This document shows positions 12,756-25,080 of a DNA stretch of 64,000 bases, piece by piece; positions within the stretch are counted from its first letter, which is position 1, and every line of letters begins with the position of its first letter. The notes under the pieces were generated by a model. It was not told where the DNA came from, searched no databases, and was given only the letters and a program-made list of their open reading frames with translations. The stretch is from positions 17,936,933-18,000,932 of the forward strand of contig NC_019871.2 in assembly GCF_002234675.1 (NCBI RefSeq), in the 5' to 3' direction. The DNA comes from Oryzias latipes (taxonomy: Eukaryota > Chordata > Actinopteri > Beloniformes > Adrianichthyidae). The translations under genes and the position numbers were made by a program.

Positions 12756-13059
12756 TTCACATCTCATATCATTTGGCAGATACATAGGAAGAATGTAAAA
12801 TGCATAGCAGTTCAATATGAGTCCTAAAAAACACAGATGAAGGCTACAAACAGACTATAAAATAGACACAGCACCAGTGCTCTCTGTGACACAAAATCCA
12901 CACCATGATCTAACCTTTGCATGTAAACAACGTTTCTCCTTCAGGGCAAAAATCTCTGGCAGGGATTCCCTTTGACTGGTTCTATTCACAAATCTCGTGG
13001 ACAGAAATCCCAGGCCCAGTCCAAGCCATAAGGGGGTCTGGTTTGGGGACCGCAGAATT

Positions 13060-13160
13060 ACTTTTACAGACAAGGGGGTGAAGAAAACAGAGGAAGTGAT
13101 GGAGAAGTTTGGTGTTTAGGACAGGAATGCACAGATGATGGGACTTTGATGAAAGAATAG
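13060..13160 (+). repeat. RTE-type LINE fragment, endonuclease region
   Basis: In the plus strand the reading KTEEVMEKFGV-stop-DRN is visible, close to the EEVMGKFGVQDRNAEGQ segment of RTE-type LINE endonucleases. A stop and frame breaks show decay. A second copy of the same segment is at 46810-46930. Confidence 0.5.
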
Positions 13161-13959
13161 AAATGTCAGTGGTGAAGACATTTTTCCACCAAAGATCTGA
13201 GCAGTGAATGTAGGAGCACACAAGTTTCACACATCCAAGGTTGCAGCAACCAAGAACGCTTTCCAATTTCCCATAAACTTCCTATAAGTATTGAGCTATT
13301 CTCAGAGGAGGGTGTGTCAAAGAGAATTCTGCACTGTTGTGCTTTGATAAATAAAGAAGCATTTCAGCAAGTAGTGCTGTCCAAGTGAACAGTGGTGAGA
13401 AGGACTGAGGACATTGCAAGAAATCTGGATCTTCAGCAGCAGCGTGAAGAATTTTTGACTTTTCTGCTCTGTTATCGACCAGAGCTTTGATGTATGTGAC
13501 ACAGTCCAGGCCCTACTGTTTGTTTATGGGACAAAAAACTTCGAAATTATGCAGGAGCCTTCAGCAATGACATCACTGAAATAGAACACATCTAACATGT
13601 AATTCATTTTTGAACATGAACTTTTATTAGATGTCAAGAACTTCTTTCACCTTTACATCAGTGTAAATTAGCTCCCTGGAAACTTCTTTCATATTTCCTC
13701 CTGACATTAAACTTTTCTGAGCAGCCAGCTGACCCATCTGTCTGCATTTATTATGTCTTTGTCTCTAAGGGGGACCTATCATTGATGACAGTCTAATTTA
13801 CTGCTGCAGCAAAGTCAAGTGACTAAATGCTGATGCTGACAGACTCACAGCATCGTTACAGGAGGAGAAAGGGACTGACTGGTACTTCCCACTGACTTTT
13901 CAAAATGTTCTGCAATAAACTTTCCTGTAGAGACCCAAACATTATTACCCTCATCATGG

Positions 13960-14418
13960 ACTTCCATCATTCAAGCAAGGATTTCAAAACAATTTGCCCA
14001 TTTTGTCTCCAATGTGTAGAATCTACAAAGTGGCACAGACATCACAGATGTTGCACAACTGTGCATATTCATTGGAGGTGTTGAAGAGACCATCACAGCG
14101 GACTTTCCTGAGTTGGTTCCTATGATGGACACACCAACAGCTGATGACATAGACAGCTCTCTAGTTACTGCACTGGATTTGTCATCATGAGCAGGAGCCA
14201 ATGTTGGAGTGAACCGGTCACGTGATGTCTGTCTGGTCACTGATGGCGCTCCATCAAAGGTCAGGAAAAAGGCAGCAGTTACCGTGAATTCAGGCAGCCA
14301 ACCAGGAAAAGCTTCTTGGACATTTCATTGTGTTTTGCACAATGACAGTTTCAGGAGAGAAAGAGAGGTTAACTACAAATTCTTGTTATGTTCACAAATG
14401 TTTGCAAGTTTAATGTAG
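13960..14418 (+). pseudogene. Broken hAT transposase relic (GTF2IRD2/Charlie-like)
   Basis: One plus-strand frame reads DVAQLCIFIGGVEETITADF and ELVPMMDTPTADDI, crosses a TGA, then continues SRDVCLVTDGAPSKVRKKAA and, further on, WTFHCVLHND. The motifs VAQL.IFI.GV, LVTDGAPS and FHC.LH match the transposase core of hAT elements whose domesticated relative is GTF2IRD2, including the region around the catalytic aspartate. At least one in-frame stop and loss of both ends make it inactive. The insertion is old, with no target-site duplication visible. Confidence 0.6.
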
Positions 14419-14726
14419 TTAATTTTTCATTGATTTGTACATTTGCATTTTAAGCAGGGTGTTTCGTTTTTTTCTGAAGCCCCTTTTGAGTTTATTGTCA
14501 GGATTGCTTCAGTGTCAGGTGTAAGATATTCCGTATGTATAACATTAAATAAACCAATTTTTTTTAAGTGAAACGTATTTTATTTGAGATCCATTGGTGT
14601 CTGTGAATGAATGTGTAATAATAAGTTATTAGGCAACTGTGTTGGTTGAGACATGTTTCCAACTGAGGAAAACAGAACAAAAACAAAGTTACAGATAACA
14701 AGCTGACCATAGATTATTTTGCTTTT

Positions 14727-14815
14727 ATGTCACTGGTCCGGCCCACTTGAGATCAGAGGGGCTGAATGTGGCCCCTGAACCCAAAATGAGTTTGACACCC
14801 GTAGTGTAGATGATG
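14727..14815 (-). repeat. hAT-associated repeat (GTCCGGCCCACTTGAGATC type)
   Basis: GTCCGGCCCACTTGAGATC followed by GAATGTGGCCCCTGAACC and AAAATGAGTTTGACACCC is a widespread fish repeat often found at the edge of hAT copies. It lies 300 bases past the broken transposase and may be its end. Confidence 0.5.
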
Positions 14816-15136
14816 AAGTTTGGAGGTTCATCCTCTGGGCTTGTAGACACCCAAATTCTTCCAAATATGTACACTGCAGTTTTTTTCTTTTTTGTTTTGT
14901 TTTTTTGGTTAATTTGTGGAAATATTTGTTTGACACAGATGAAACAACAGCTTCAACATACTATCTGTTTGGGAAGCTACTAAGTAAGACCATTAACAAT
15001 TTCAGGAAGTAACATGACCTGACTTTAAACTCTAAAAACAGCAATCAGATTAATCAACCACAAGATAAGGATGCTACAGTTTTCAGATAAATTATTCTCC
15101 GCATCATAATGAAGTTTAATGTGGAGAGCAGCACTT

Positions 15137-15141
<5 letters not shown>

Positions 15142-15185
<44 letters not shown>

Positions 15186-15186
15186 G
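15142..15186 (+). repeat. Poly-C run of 30 followed by a CA repeat
   Basis: Thirty consecutive C residues (15142-15171) pass directly into (CA)7-8. Simple-sequence DNA; its exact length may be unreliable in an assembly. Confidence 0.95.
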
Positions 15187-15384
15187 CTCACACATCGTCA
15201 TCTTCAACACTCTTTTTGTTCTCCTTTAAACCTTCTCTGGTCTGCTCAGGTTTCTTTTTTGAGCTGTGCTCCTGATCACACACATGGGGGCTAAAATGCT
15301 TTCAGGTGGAATCAATCAAAAAGGCAATCGTAATTTAGGCTTAGATACTTTTTGTACAATTACCAGTGTGACGCCTGTTGAGAC

Positions 15385-15433
15385 AACCGTGTTGTGGTAT
15401 TGGGCTATATAAATAAAATTGAATTGAATTTGA
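15385..15433 (+). repeat. LINE/SINE 3' end, sense, with TTGAA tail
   Basis: GTATTGGGCTATATAAATAA followed by AATTGAATTGAATT is the sense version of the repeat end seen antisense at 9945-10010. Only the terminal 50 bases are present. Confidence 0.6.
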
Positions 15434-16462
15434 TTCAGTACATAGAAGAATCAGACAGATGTTCTTTACCGAGGAACTAAATCTGCATTTAAAATTCTGG
15501 TTTTCCTTGCAGATTGTATGTTCCAAAAACTAAGAATATTCTGAGGGTTTGGGAGGGATCAAGCAGACAGTCAATTTATCTCTGTTTGCGTCATCGAAGG
15601 AGACTAAACAGATGCCAATGCCACAAAAAGCCTCAAATGAGTATGAGTAAGGGAAGTTGAACATTTCTGGGATTTACTTCTCAGTTTGAAGACATCTTCT
15701 CTTACCCTCGAAGTGTTCAGACTGCAAGACACAAGTATGCAGGACTAGCTGCAGCACCAGCTTCCAAGATTTCTGTTCTACATCACTCTCAGTACCAAGT
15801 GGGAAGACAGTAGAAATGCTGAAGCTTTGAAGGCTCAGTTATGGTTTATGGCTTTGAAGATTTTAAAACAGTGTGTACATTGGATGATTTGTGTTTATTA
15901 GTTGGTCTTTTAAATGTATGTATCTAAGGTAAAGGGGTAAAGGGGGTCTGTCTGTCCTAAGACCTTCATACTGGGGCCCAAAAACAACAAAAGTTCTGGT
16001 CTTTACAGAAGCTACACATTTATGGATGAAATGCACTGAATTCATTAATAAAACCTTCTAAATAAAAGTGAACATTTATAATGTCATGTAGAGGGTGAGT
16101 GTCAATCCTGAGAAACAGATGTTTTTGCTTCTTGGTGTGTCTGGAGTTTATGTCAACTCTCTAACAACGATGCTGATTTAAAATGAGGGTTCATATCAAG
16201 TGGAAAACATCGTTCAGAGTAAACTGTCCTGATTCATGGTATTTTAGCGCTTTACGATGGGTCAAGAACCATCATTTTATTGGCACTTAACTACAGAAAA
16301 AGAAGCTACAGGCTGATCCACAGAAGCACAAGAATTCTTAAGGCTTACTTTAGAAAATACAAAGTAAAACAAAGTTCATGTCCCCTGTTAGGAGGTAAAA
16401 AGGAATGTCTTTTCTCAAATCAGTGAATTTTGTTTAGTAAATGTAACGTTTGTGCTTAAGAG

Positions 16463-16520
16463 ACCATCCATCCATTTTCTATACCTGCTATAGCCCTTTT
16501 GGGGTCACAGGGTTTCCTTT
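16463..16520 (-). repeat. Short repeat, CCATCCATTTTCTATACC type
   Basis: CCATCCATCCATTTTCTATA then CCCTTTTGGGGTCACAGGG is a frequent teleost repeat, here antisense to the copy family at 12668-12755. Confidence 0.5.
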
Positions 16521-16779
16521 TCTGTCTCTTCATGTAACAATGATGATTGAAGGACAAAACTGCAGGTAGTATGTGAAACTTTCAGTTTTTTTCAGTGGTG
16601 ATTGATGCAAATATAAGAGAGAAAGGGCTGGCAGGAAACAAACCAACAGATGTGGACTTCACGGTTAGGTGTGTGTTTGGGAGGGTTGGACCTGAAGAAA
16701 CAAGGGGAATGTGCAGAAAACGCTCGTAAGGATCATGCTGGCGGTCAAGGAGGACGCCTTGGAGAACTGGTGCTTGATT

Positions 16780-17640
16780 GCTGCATGCTGCAGAGATCTG
16801 CTCCTTCCTGTTAGCATACGCATCACTTCCTCTCACCCTGCCCAGAGCTACTGCCTCGCCATCTCACAATCACTCTGACACCATTCCATCCCTTCTTATC
16901 TCTGCCTCTTCATCCTTTGGTTTTTTTGTCCTACCAGAACTCTTCATCATTGTCACATTGGTCTTTCACCGCCTCCTGATTCCTTCTTACTCTTCAGACT
17001 TCCTGGTTTCTTTTTTTCTTTTTCTTTACTCCTTTGCACTTTTTCCCTGTATTCTATCACAGTTTTCCTTTTTCTCCAAAACTTTCTAGATATTTCTCTG
17101 CTCGGGCTCTTAACTATAAACATGACAGCCAGTTCATCATCCTTCATCAGGCATTGCTTTGTCTCACCCTCCGAATTTTCTCTCCTCTTTAAAGCTTCCA
17201 ACTCCTCCCTGACCTCCTTCTTTCTCTACATATCTGCTCTGTATTCAGTCCTTTCTCCTCCTTCTAGTCTTCCTCCCCCCTTTTCCTCCTCCTCCTCCTC
17301 AGCTGCTCTCCCTGAAGACAGAGCAGAGGCAGCCAGGCAGAACAGCCAGCATGTTCCCATGTTCTCTGCAGCAGTCTTCTCCAACCTCCCTTTTTCTTCT
17401 CCATCAATGCTTTTTACTCACATTCATCATCTTATCACCTCTTATCAGGTTTATCAGCATTTAGGATACAAAATTCCTAACTTTGGTAGCATTTTGCTTG
17501 TTTTCCTTTTTTTTCTCTTCTTGTTGAGGAGAAGGTACGGATCATCACAATGTTCTTCTACTGTTGTTCCTTTCAGATGTTCCTGAGGGCCGTGCTCTTC
17601 TCTATCTTCATCAGTATTTCTCCTTTCTTTGTTTTATTAC
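16780..17640 (+). other. Pyrimidine-rich block
   Basis: About 860 bases where the plus strand is strongly C/T-rich with repeated TCCTCC and TTTCTT words. The low purine content removes stop codons and leaves overlapping ORFs on both strands (103 and 154 codons plus, 82 minus), with Ser/Leu/Phe-rich or Lys/Glu-rich low-complexity products. No domain is recognised, so these are not called as genes. Confidence 0.6.
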
Positions 17641-20600
17641 CTTAAAGGTTTCTGCCCTTTTTCCTTTATCATCCAGTTTATAATCCCTCAATAATCCCTT
17701 CTTGATTCTGCAGCAGCTTTTTCTTTGCATTTCATTTTGTTCTAAACTTCCAGGCCCACAGCTCTGACACATCACGTGCAGCTTCATATTTGGAGATGAA
17801 AGCACTGAGGATTCCTGCTGAAGCTGTCAGGCAGATGCAGTCAAAACTGGTGGTTCTGGGTATTCAATCTAGTTGATGAGATCAGAGCAACAAGAGATTT
17901 ATTTTATTCTAAACATTGAAGCTGTTGAAGGAAAAATGAACGCAGCGACTAATGTTTTGGCAGCAACTAATGTTTTGGAAATAATTGGTGGTGAAAGCTC
18001 TGAAGTGTATTTTAAAACAGGCTTCCGGACTTTTGTTTTATCTTCTCTGGGTTGCCTTGCAGAGATACACACTGTCATCTGCTCCAGAGTGTAAAACGGC
18101 TCCGAGGCTAAATATGATTGTTTGATTTTCAAATCTAGTAAATGTCAAGCAAAAGTGTTATCTTTTCTGCTGTTGCTTCATTAATAGAAAAGCCTGAAAG
18201 CACAGTGAAGATTGGCTTTAGACTCTTAGAAAGGCCAGTTTGTTCGAATTTAAACACATTTAGAATCTGTTTGAGATTGTTGTCTGGGTGGGTTGGGGCT
18301 TTTTTGGATCAACTTTGAATAATTGATTGGATTGAAAGCCTCTTAATTTTGGAGTTTATATTAACTATTAGTTTGACTATTAATCGTAGTCAATACTGAT
18401 GTTCTAAACCAGAGTTTAAAAAACTGTTTTCCTACACATGTTCGTCTGTTTGGTCCATCAACAAGCCGAAGAGCTCCAGTGCAATTGTTGAAAGGATATG
18501 TACCTGACTGGACAGAGGTTTCTTTATGATAACAAAGGGAAATCTAATTCAGAGAGACTTATTGTCACAAGAACAGGCAGACGGCTGGATCCAATGGCAG
18601 CATTTCATGCAGGAAGTAGAATGGATGTGTGTTTCAGGAAGTGACAGGGAGCGTCCAGCCATCTGTTGGCAGACTAATCCTGGCTGTGCTGAGAGACATT
18701 ACCAGCTGGCTTATCACCGTGGCAACAACCCTTCAATCCCAGTTGATCGCAGCCACCATGTGACCCATCTGAGAAGGTTGGATGTCTTTTGGACACACAC
18801 ACACAGGTCCAGAAAGTGGCGCAAACCTGCCTGCGGTGCTTTTGTGAACGAGCACATTGCATTGTGCGCACGTGTCCTGAACCCCCAGCAGGAGGGCAGG
18901 TTGTGAAAAACAGACACATGCAGAGGCGGCATTCTACCCCCCACCCCCCACCCCATCAGTGATGAGAGCTTAATCCTGCTGAAACATTTCAGAATCACCT
19001 ATTGAGGTCAGAAATGTCATTTTACTAACCAGCTGCGCTGCAAACCTCACTCTGAAAAACTGCTGTGCATCTGCTAAATATAGAACTGTATCAGTGCACC
19101 ACCTGTGCGCCACCGCTTCTGAGTGTTTCAGCTTCAACCCTGTCACTCCATCACAGACACACATTCAATTCATCAACCACACAAATGCAGGAACTGAATT
19201 GTAGGTCAGAAATCAGCAGGTGAAGGCTGGTTCAGGTGTTATGTCACATTCAAGGTTTATTCAGTCTTTACATACAGTACACTGATTAAATGTACAGGGA
19301 CTTTAACGAAGGGCCGTCACGTATGTTTGTGAACCTGCAACCACAGATTCTCTGATGGTGTCACCAAGTGGTAGGTTGTGTGTGCGTCATTCCTGGGTTC
19401 ACATCTGCTTAGATGTGACTGTGGAAGCCAGGATTTCCTAAAATCTAACAAGGTCATCTTTCTTTTATAAATATTGGCCATGTGTCGCTTTGCTCCTCCC
19501 ACTTTGCTGAAACATCAACATTCAGATCTTCTCCTTTCAGCCAGACCAATGATGGAGACCTTGAGCTCTAAGGAGCTGCTGTTGGTCAGGACATGAAGTA
19601 AAGAGGCCGTTTTAACTGAGTCTGCTGCAGACACATAGTTGAGAGTGAGCATGCCGAAGGAAGATTTCTGCGTGTTGAAGTGGTTCTGATCCAGTCCAGG
19701 AGCACCAGTATGACACAGGACTAGAGCGACTCAATGGAAATCCCTGCTGAACGTTTGGATAAATCAGATTTTTCATTGCCTTTTTTTGTTGCATTAAACA
19801 CAGAATTTCCTTTAAAGCTGTTTAGTTTCAGTTTAAATGCAAAAATGTCTTAAACATTAATTGGTGAAGTTCTGCAGAACTTCCTCACATTGTGCTCTTT
19901 TATATTTGGAATGTGTCTTTTATTCTATGGCTTTGTAACCTGTGATGAGTAAGAAACCCTAAAATTCTTTTAAAATCCTCCACAGAGCTGCAGACGAGCC
20001 CGTTGCACTGGCTAAATCGATCTCAGTTCCCTCTGGCAGAAACAGAGATGTACCAGCGAGAGCTGTGATCATGAAGGAAACGGACTGCACGCTGCGTCCC
20101 GGAGGAATCGAACGGTCGCTTCATTTACTGCAGGATAATTCTACAGAGAATTTGATCGGAAACGTTGTGACCTGTAAACCGTTGCAGCCAAGCTGACAGC
20201 CTGGTAACAGTCAAAGGTGTGAGCTTCGCTTCTGCAGAGCTACATCAACAGTGATGCGTGGGCAGGACTTTGCTGGATTTAAAGGAATGTATCTGAAGAA
20301 GGTAAAGTCTTCACGAACACCAAAGAGCAGATGGCTCAGGCTTTCTGAGGAGGGTCCAACAGTATCAGGATTGATGAGGACGATGCCAACGCACAGTTTC
20401 TATAAAATGTAAAGAAGGTCCACTTCTACCAGTATAAAACGGATGTTTTCTGTCCTGAGTGTGCTTCCTGTTGTTCGTTTTCTGAGAATTCAGTCCACCT
20501 CAAATACACTTTGTGCTACAGTCTAAATCCTGGAATGTTTCAGCAGCCAGTCTCATAGCTGCACATTTAATATTCTGTGATTTCTTTCTTTTTTTACAGT

Positions 20601-23590
20601 ACTTTTTTCACAAACCCTTCAAAGGAATATCTCATGAGTCAAAGCCCATGGTGGTCATTTTAAAGGTATTTTGTGCCATTTTCTTAAGGATGAGGGTTCA
20701 CAGCATTTGTCACACTCTTTTTTGGACTGGCTGAGCTCTGTTTGGTCCAAAGATCTGGGTTTCATCTGCACACTAGTCATCATTCCTGTATAACTTCAAC
20801 TGTAAAAATCTTTCTTTTTAGATTCTGTTGAATAAAACATAGAAACATGCTTATTATAGCTAATACACATGCAGTTAAAAAGTCTTGTAAATTTGCATAT
20901 GACTTTGGCGAAGGAGGAAATATAATGTTTTTTCTGCTACTCTTATATTTCAACGCTCTACCCTTGATTTTCACAAAACCTTTAAAAAAAAAGTTTTCAC
21001 TACATGAAAAACGTTGTTTCTTTTTTGATACGTTTCCATACAAAAAGAGCAACAAATAAAAATGAATCCAATAGTCAAAACAGGAAGCAAATAAGAAAAA
21101 GTTTGCATAATTCATTTCACACTGACAGACAGTAAAGCAGGCTGTGGAGAGCAGAGGACTGCTGGAAGAGCTGGGCTTTTACTCTGAAAGGGGAGGCAGT
21201 GTTGTAATCACAGGAGGTTTGAAGCACTAATGAACTCTGGGAAAGAGCTTGATTCTTTGGCTGATGTGCCCACCTGAAGGACAGCGGACTGGAGTTCCCG
21301 CTGAAGGAGACGTCTGCTTTATGTTCAGATCTTCTCCAAAGTGAGCGCACGTTGAGAGAGTGCATGTGTGCAATTCAGTAAAAATAGAACTCAAACCTGC
21401 ACTGTCTCGGAGACTAATATGAATGGACTCTGTAGCAGCAGCCGGATATAGTTCCGGACTCGGCTTTTAGGCTTTTAAGCTTAAGGTCGCATTTAAGCCT
21501 TCACTTGAAGCACCGTTTCTAATGGGAAACCCAGCTGCTATTATTAGTGTTTCTGGCAGGACCTTTCAGGGATGTTGTCTTCGCTGGTGCATGCAGAGGA
21601 CGGAGTCCATTTCACTGAAGATCCTGAGTATATCTAAACCTGGAGGGAATTACCTGTTAGATTCCAAAAGGCTGAGGGAATCTGCGGCTGCTTTAGCTGC
21701 TGCTAAAGTCAGCTCTGATCTGTTTACAAGGAGGAGACGCTGAGAAAGCACAGATAATCTGCACGCTGACCTGACTGAGGGACTTCTAGCTGTGGGGCTA
21801 GGGTCATATGAAGTTAAAAACGTACAAAAAAAAAACAGAAAAGTTGACTATGAAACTTATAAATCAACCTAATAAAATAGTTTTGGTGAGTGAAGACTAA
21901 TTTAAAATAAGATCATAATAGTTTTTCAGTTGCATACATTTCCTAAACAAGTTTTTCTCTGTGTAACTGAGCAGCTTAGGTTTTACATTTAACCAAACCC
22001 ATTTTGGTTTCTCAGGGTTGCTGGTTTTTGCGACTGCCTCCTGTCAGCTCCAGGTTTTTAGAAAAATCTGTGACATCCAGAAATGTTTTCCCAGCATTGG
22101 TCCCTGCAGTCCGCCACTCTTCCACTCCTCTTTCATGATCCGGGTGCACTGCTCTGTCCTCTTTTTTTTTTTACTGTTCTCTCTCTTTTTTTTCTTGCAT
22201 GCAAGCTGATATCAGTCGGCACAGAAACAGCTAAAAGAAAACCACTGAAGTTCAAAAACACACGTGTCTTAATAAATCCTCATCAGTAACAGCTCGGTCA
22301 TTCAGGAAACGTGCACATGCCTCTAGCAAACACAGGCTGCAGCTGGTTGGCAAAGAACAAATACTGTACAGATGTGTTTACAGTTTTCTTCTGAAGGAAA
22401 CCAGCTGCACACCTTCACTGGTTCACATTAAAGCCCACAAACGCCTTCAAGTCATGACGTCCCTTCCATCAGTGAAAAGATTATTTGTGTTAAATAAAGA
22501 GTTTTTACATCTGATAAAGTAAGACTTTTCAACCACCCAAAAAATAAATAATTTGATTTGGATATACTCAATAATACTATGGTATACTTTCTATATGTTC
22601 TCAACAATAATTTGAATATATTAAAAATGGCACCATCTCTGGAAAATAAAGAAAATCTAAACTCATGGTTATGTCATTTACAACGTTTGTATAAAAGTTA
22701 GGGTTTCTTCTTCTTCCTGTATTTTTCTGTGCTCTTCTCTAACAGCAAGGACTTTTGGTTTGGATTCATGGGGGGATTACTCTAATTAACTGTTAGTCCA
22801 TTTGTTCACTAAGTTTGTTCTGCTGCCAACCACGGAGTTCAGGGATGAAAGTGTTTATGGTAACTTCTCTCTGTTTGTGCTCGCATCAACTTTTGCCAAG
22901 AGACAGAGCATAAACACAGTCGGCTCTTCTCTGCTTTTGGCCTGTGACGTCATCTCAGCAGAAGACACCACGCTGGAGGCAGACCAATGAGCCTCCAGAG
23001 AAAAGATGGAGGAACTTAAAAATATGTCCGTTCTTCTCTCCTCCGTCTTTTGGTTCACATGCTCTTGTCCCACCAACACCCCCCCCCCCAACAAACATGG
23101 GTTGTGACTGCTCTGACAGTTCTTCCGTTCCTCTGTTAATGATGTTCCTCTGTCCTATCCGCTCCCCCCCTCCTCTTTTTGGTGAATCTGATGGAGTCCA
23201 GATGAAAAGCACCATGGGATGCATCAAACACCGTTGTCACTTCTCAAAGAATACAAACAATTCCTCCTAAGTTTTTCCTTTTTTTCCATTTCCTCCCTAA
23301 CTTCTTGATGACTTACGCCTTCCCTCCAAAGGGCAGTGGAGAAGCTCATGGATTATTAGGATAAAAGTATAAAAACAGACTGAATCTCCTCACGAGATCC
23401 CTGTTCGTGTGTTTGCTAGCAGACCCAAATACTTTGTCATTTACTGTATTATTCATTTTCCACTGCCCTTACATTCTCTTCATCTCCATCATCACCAAAG
23501 GATTTTTGTTTTGGCCTTTAATCCTGAGCAAATGAAAATCATAATTCCTTCTCTCTCCACATCCATCCTCTCCTGTTTTCATCTTCATCG

Positions 23591-24440
23591 TCAAACGTAG
23601 GCCGATTCGCTGGACTGAGTGCGTCCCAGGTTGGGCGGCTGGGACAAGTGGGCCATGTCCTTTTTTCTGATCTCGCAGATGGATTTCCTGCGAGCCTGGA
23701 CGCCCCGGATCGCTGCCTTGATCTTCCGCCAGCCCAGGTGGTTGAGCTCGGCTAAATTCAGCACAACGCAGATGCCGCTCACTGCAAACATAAAAACCAG
23801 GAAAACAGTCTTTTCCGTGGGCCGGGACACGTAGCACTCCACTTCCTTGAGGCAGGGGTAACGGTCACACTCAAAAATCCCAGGCACGCTGAAGCCATAC
23901 AGGAAGTATTGGCCTGCCAAGAAGCCAATTTCCAGGGCGTTTCGGAACACGACCTGAATGATGTAAAAGCGAGAGATGCCTTCTTGCCGACGTACTTTGG
24001 AGCTCTTCCCATGTGTGAGACCTCGCGGGGCGTTGGGAATCTCCTTAACTTCTAAACAGTCAGGCTCTTCCTTCCCCCCTCCCCCATCACCACCGTGCTG
24101 CACTAAAATCCCATTTATATTGCGAAGCTTTCGCATTCCATCTCTGCCGCCATAGTCCTTCTCCATGATGGGATAGAGGAAGGAGTACCGGCGGTCTTTC
24201 TGCTTGGCTGACTGGTGAACTGAGTAGGTGATGAAGCAGAGGCTGGGAGTGCAGACCAGGATGATCTGGAACACCCAGTAGCGGATGTGGGAGATTGGGA
24301 AGGCCTTGTCGTAGCAGGCCTGGTTGCAGCCTGGCTGCAGAGTGTTACAGATGAACATGGTCTGCTCATCCTCATAAACCGTCTCCCCAACTATGGCCAC
24401 AATCAAGATGCGGAAGATGACCACCACAGTCAGCAATATC
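23591..24440 (-). CDS. Delta-type connexin (Cx35/36 family), coding exon 2
   Basis: This exon carries residues 25-306 of a gap-junction protein, plus one base of codon 24, after an acceptor CTCTCTTAG at 24441. It shows TM1 ([20 protein letters not shown]), first-loop cysteines in [12 protein letters not shown] (Cys55, 62, 66), second-loop cysteines in [12 protein letters not shown], and the signature [10 protein letters not shown]. The C-terminus is QSSESAYV, with SAYV a PDZ ligand known to bind ZO-1 in Cx36. The loop text YPIMEKD and NGILVQHG differs from mammalian Cx36, which suggests the fish Cx34.7/gjd1-type paralogue rather than gjd2; I leave the symbol open. Known role: subunit of electrical synapses in neurons; six subunits make one hemichannel in the plasma membrane. 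With exon 1 the protein is 306 residues (human Cx36 is 321). Confidence 0.96.
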
Positions 24441-24639
24441 CTAAGAGAGAAGCAAACAGAGACACTGTTAGTGTAGCCAAAGATATAAAGGTTTACTGCA
24501 GAGGAAAACAGAGAAATGGTCCTTAAAGTTCATTACAAAAGTCAAAAACGAATCACTGCGACACAGTTCCACCTTCTGTTGGAGCTGGGTTTGGTGTTTC
24601 AGATGTCTCACAAGAAGTAAAGCACAGAAGTAAAAGACA

Positions 24640-25080
24640 GTAGTGATGGACAGACTGACAGATGAGGTTATCTCTTGTGAACCATGATGGTGGGTGGAGA
24701 TTTACGGTGAGAACAGCCATGTTGTTGGTTTAGATGCACAGACAGGAGGCAGAGCTGAAGTTAGCACAGATGAAGATGTTGTGGTTCTCTTTAGGAGTGA
24801 CCAAGATGGAAAAGATCAGGAATTAGTCCATCAGAGGAACAGACCGAGATAAATGTTTTGGAGATAAATGCAGGGCAGCAGACTGAGATGGTTTGGACAC
24901 ATTAAGAGGAGGAACAGTTATTATGTTGGTCAAAAGATGATGAGGTTGGAGCTAGCAAGAAAGACGAAGGCTAAAGAAGAGTTTCATTAAGAGAAAGAGG
25001 GCATGAGAGCGGAGGAGGCAGAAGGGAGGGTAGGAGGCTTTGCTGTAGCACCCCCTAAAGGAAGCATAAGTAGTGTGACG
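24640..25080 (+). repeat. RTE-type LINE, 3' end of reverse transcriptase ORF
   Basis: One frame reads GSRLRWFGHIKRRNSYYVGQ and then KMMRLELARKTKAKEE, the familiar C-terminal segment of RTE-like reverse transcriptases (RLRW.GH..RR, then a small Lys/Arg-rich tail). Upstream words such as GACAGGAGGCAGAGCTGAAG belong to the same 3' region. The segment is frameshifted and 5'-truncated and lies in sense inside the antisense connexin intron. Confidence 0.7.

Larger units (their letters stand above)
4329..23590. other. Large intergenic region, no confident gene
   Basis: About 19 kb between dmac2 and the connexin terminal exon. I found no chain of exons. Contents are listed separately: LINE tails, G-rich repeat, GATTTG minisatellite, an orphan exon-like ORF, RTE scrap, hAT remnant, poly-C/CA tract and a pyrimidine-rich block. 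The remaining AT-rich sequence shows short chance ORFs only. Part of 22.5-23.59 kb is probably 3' UTR of the connexin. Confidence 0.6.

Noticed and set aside
16778-17586. ORFs of 103 and 154 codons
   Set aside because: Product of strong pyrimidine bias; low-complexity peptides with no motif.
18526-18906. 126-codon plus-strand ORF
   Set aside because: Ordinary-looking length but no recognisable domain, overlapping ORFs on the other strand, and no splice or promoter context.
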